From contig NZ_OBQD01000022.1 of the NCBI RefSeq assembly GCF_900220975.1, forward strand, positions 1 to 64,000: a stretch of DNA of 64,000 bases, written 5' to 3'. This DNA comes from Rhizobium subbaraonis (GTDB lineage Bacteria > Pseudomonadota > Alphaproteobacteria > Rhizobiales > Rhizobiaceae). The notes beneath the pieces were generated by a model that saw only the letters and a program-made list of their open reading frames with translations, was not told the origin of the DNA and searched no databases. The position numbers and the translations under genes were made by a program. Shown here one piece after another: positions 62,731-64,000 of the stretch. Within the stretch, counting starts at the first letter, position 1, and every line of letters starts with the position of its first letter.

Positions 62731-63702
62731 TCAGAGCGCCTCGCTGTAGGGATTGCAATTTTCATCGATGCTGAACTCGGGCATCGGATCGGAGAGCGCA
62801 GTTGCAAAGGCCTTGTCGACTTCCGCCTTTGCCGCAGCTTCGATTTCGGCAAGCCTTGTCTCGCCGACCTCGCTCAGAAGCGCCTTGCGCGAAACGAGCA
62901 GCGGATCGCGCTCCTTCCAGCGGGCGATATCCTCCGGCTTCTGGTAGCCGCCCATATCCGAGGTGGAGAAGCCTTCCAGGCGATAGGTCTTGCACTCGAC
63001 CATGCCGGGGCCTTCGCCGCGGCGGGCGCGATCGACCATCGAAGAAACCGCGCGATAAACCGCGACCGCGTCATTGCCGTCGACGATCTCGGCCGGCATC
63101 GCATAGCCTGCCGCGCGAACCGAAAGATCTTCGACGGGGGACTGCACGTCGGATGGCACGGTAAGGCCGAACTGGTTGTGTTCCAGCACGAAGACGACGG
63201 GGAGCTTCCAGAGGCCCGCCATGTTCATCGCTTCGTGACAGATGCCAGTCTGGGCCGCGCCGTCACCGAAGACGCACATGGCGACGTTCTTCTGGCCGAG
63301 CACCTGCATGGAAAGCGCCATGCCGGCGGCTGCCGGAATGCCGGCGCCGACGATGGCGTTGCCGCCGATGACGCCCTTTTCCGCATCCGCGACCAGCATG
63401 TGACCGGCGCGGCCGGCGCAGGCGCCGGTGGCACGGCCGAAGATTTCAGCAATAACGGGATAGGGGTTCATGCCCTTGCCGATATAGACGGCATGGCCGC
63501 GATGCGTGGTCGCCACCTTGTCCCCGGCTTCAAGCACGGCGGTTGCGGCAACGCCGACAGCCTCCTGCCCGTCGCAGCGATGGATCGGGCCGCGTGTGCG
63601 TCCTTCCTTGTGCAGGGCGCCGAGGCCCTCTTCGAGATGCCGGACCAGCAGCATCTTCCGGTAGATCTCCAGATGCTCTTCTACTGAAGGTGTGTTCTTC
63701 AA
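62731..63702 (-). CDS. 2-oxoacid/acetoin-dehydrogenase-type E1 alpha subunit
   Basis: 323 residues if translation starts at the TTG at 63702, which has GGAGG six bases upstream; the ATG at 63720 has no ribosome site and lies almost at the predicted transcription start (about 63722), so it is less likely. ThDP/Mg motif VFGDGAAQTGICHEAMNMAGLWKLPVVFVLEHN is intact, as are HRGHAVYIGKGM and GRAGHMLVAD. It decarboxylates or cleaves the 2-oxo or acyloin substrate and passes the acyl group to the E2 lipoyl arm. It lacks the phosphorylation-loop serines of mitochondrial types. First gene of a seven-gene operon ending at 57434. Confidence 0.9.
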   Translation of the reverse strand: MKNTPSVEEHLEIYRKMLLVRHLEEGLGALHKEGRTRGPIHRCDGQEAVGVAATAVLEAGDKVATTHRGHAVYIGKGMNPYPVIAEIFGRATGACAGRAGHMLVADAEKGVIGGNAIVGAGIPAAAGMALSMQVLGQKNVAMCVFGDGAAQTGICHEAMNMAGLWKLPVVFVLEHNQFGLTVPSDVQSPVEDLSVRAAGYAMPAEIVDGNDAVAVYRAVSSMVDRARRGEGPGMVECKTYRLEGFSTSDMGGYQKPEDIARWKERDPLLVSRKALLSEVGETRLAEIEAAAKAEVDKAFATALSDPMPEFSIDENCNPYSEAL

Positions 63703-63728
63703 GGGTGCCTCCAAATGCATGCAGGAAT

Positions 63729-63756
63729 TTAATACAAAAGTGTCGACACTTTGCAA
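63729..63756 (-). promoter_or_regulatory. Promoter with embedded GntR-type operator (site 3)
   Basis: On the minus strand TTGCAA (63756-63751) and TATTAA (63734-63729) form -35 and -10 elements 16 bases apart. The perfect 16-bp palindrome AAAGTGTCGACACTTT (63737-63752) fills the spacer, so a bound repressor would block polymerase. It shares its 12-base core with site 1 at 55751-55762. The divergent SDR gene at 63803 may be controlled by the same site. Confidence 0.7.
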
Positions 63757-63802
63757 GAGGTTCTGCAAGATTGGATGTGGTCAATTGAAAAAGGGGACCG
63801 AA

Positions 63803-64000
63803 ATGCGATTGAAGGACAGAGCCGCCATCGTCACTGGAGCAGGTGCGGGCATAGGAGCGGCCACGGCGGAACTCTTCGCCGGGGAAGGAGCGCGCGTGCT
63901 CGTGGTGGACCGGGACGGCGAACGGGCAAGGCAGGCAGCCGAGCGAATCGGCGCGCAAAGCCTGGCGGTGGATGTTTCCGACGAGGCGCAGGTGGCGAAC
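63803..64000 (+). CDS. Short-chain dehydrogenase/reductase (partial, runs off the window)
   Basis: 66 codons are visible, from an ATG with AAGGGGA nine bases upstream. TGAGAGIGAATAELFAGEGARVLVVDRD gives the Gly-rich cofactor loop and, after the second strand, an Asp that favours NAD(H). The catalytic Ser/Tyr/Lys lie beyond the end. Divergent from the E1-alpha operon across the GTCGAC palindrome, so probably part of the same GntR regulon. Confidence 0.85.
   Translation, partial: MRLKDRAAIVTGAGAGIGAATAELFAGEGARVLVVDRDGERARQAAERIGAQSLAVDVSDEAQVAN

Overview
The window looks like a stretch of a large replicon, plausibly a megaplasmid or secondary chromosome, of a Rhizobiaceae-type alphaproteobacterium. 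The evidence is indirect: high GC, codon use so biased that long antisense frames stay open, a density of ABC uptake systems typical of rhizobia, many GTG/ATGA-coupled starts, and one palindromic intergenic repeat of the RIME type between two transport genes. There are no rRNA, tRNA, replication, conjugation or CRISPR features. Nearly every gene belongs to 'take up a small organic compound and degrade it' modules, each with its own local regulator.

Layout. (1) 1-7 kb is a scarred area: a truncated IS110-family transposase, the tail of a NicO-type metal exporter, a glutathione-dependent formaldehyde dehydrogenase divergent from a GlxA-type AraC regulator, a truncated IS3-family orfA, a coupled hydroxyacid oxidase/RraA-aldolase pair, and a LysR regulator that has lost its DNA-binding domain. 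(2) 7-11.5 kb: a polar amino-acid ABC importer (permease and ATPase fused in one chain) divergent from a GntR regulator and a DUF1989 protein, with a repeated 11-bp palindrome in the divergent promoter region. (3) 11.9-22.5 kb: one long sugar operon (binding protein, zinc polyol dehydrogenase, FGGY kinase, SorC regulator, ATPase, permease, deoxyribose-phosphate aldolase, double aldehyde dehydrogenase), preceded by a 33-bp operator-like dyad. (4) 22.6-24.7 kb: gene debris around a flavin reductase. (5) 24.9-31.8 kb: a polyamine/opine-type ABC importer with an Asp/Glu/hydantoin racemase and a GNAT enzyme, divergent from a GntR regulator. (6) 31.9-37.4 kb: an alpha/beta hydrolase and a five-gene branched-chain-type importer. 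(7) 37.5-49.6 kb: a second branched-chain-type importer embedded with two isochorismatase-type amidases, an N-formylglutamate-amidohydrolase-like enzyme, a class III aminotransferase and an M20 deacylase, divergent from an RpiR regulator and a glutamine-synthetase-like ligase. (8) 49.6-64 kb: a third branched-chain-type importer with a PuuB-like flavin oxidase, a GntR regulator, a ProC-like reductase, and a seven-gene operon with a 2-oxoacid/acetoin-dehydrogenase-type E1 alpha/E1 beta, an E2 that carries an alpha/beta hydrolase instead of an acyltransferase domain, NIPSNAP, DUF3830, a carnitine-dehydrogenase-like enzyme and an SDR; another SDR runs off the right end.

The most interesting part is region 8. 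The palindrome AGTGTCGACACT occurs in front of the importer operon and, as a perfect 16-mer lying exactly between a good -35 and -10, in front of the E1 alpha operon; a weaker copy lies beside gntR itself. This suggests that one GntR protein controls about fifteen genes forming a degradation pathway for a compound I cannot name. Substrates for all transporters are inferred from family only.
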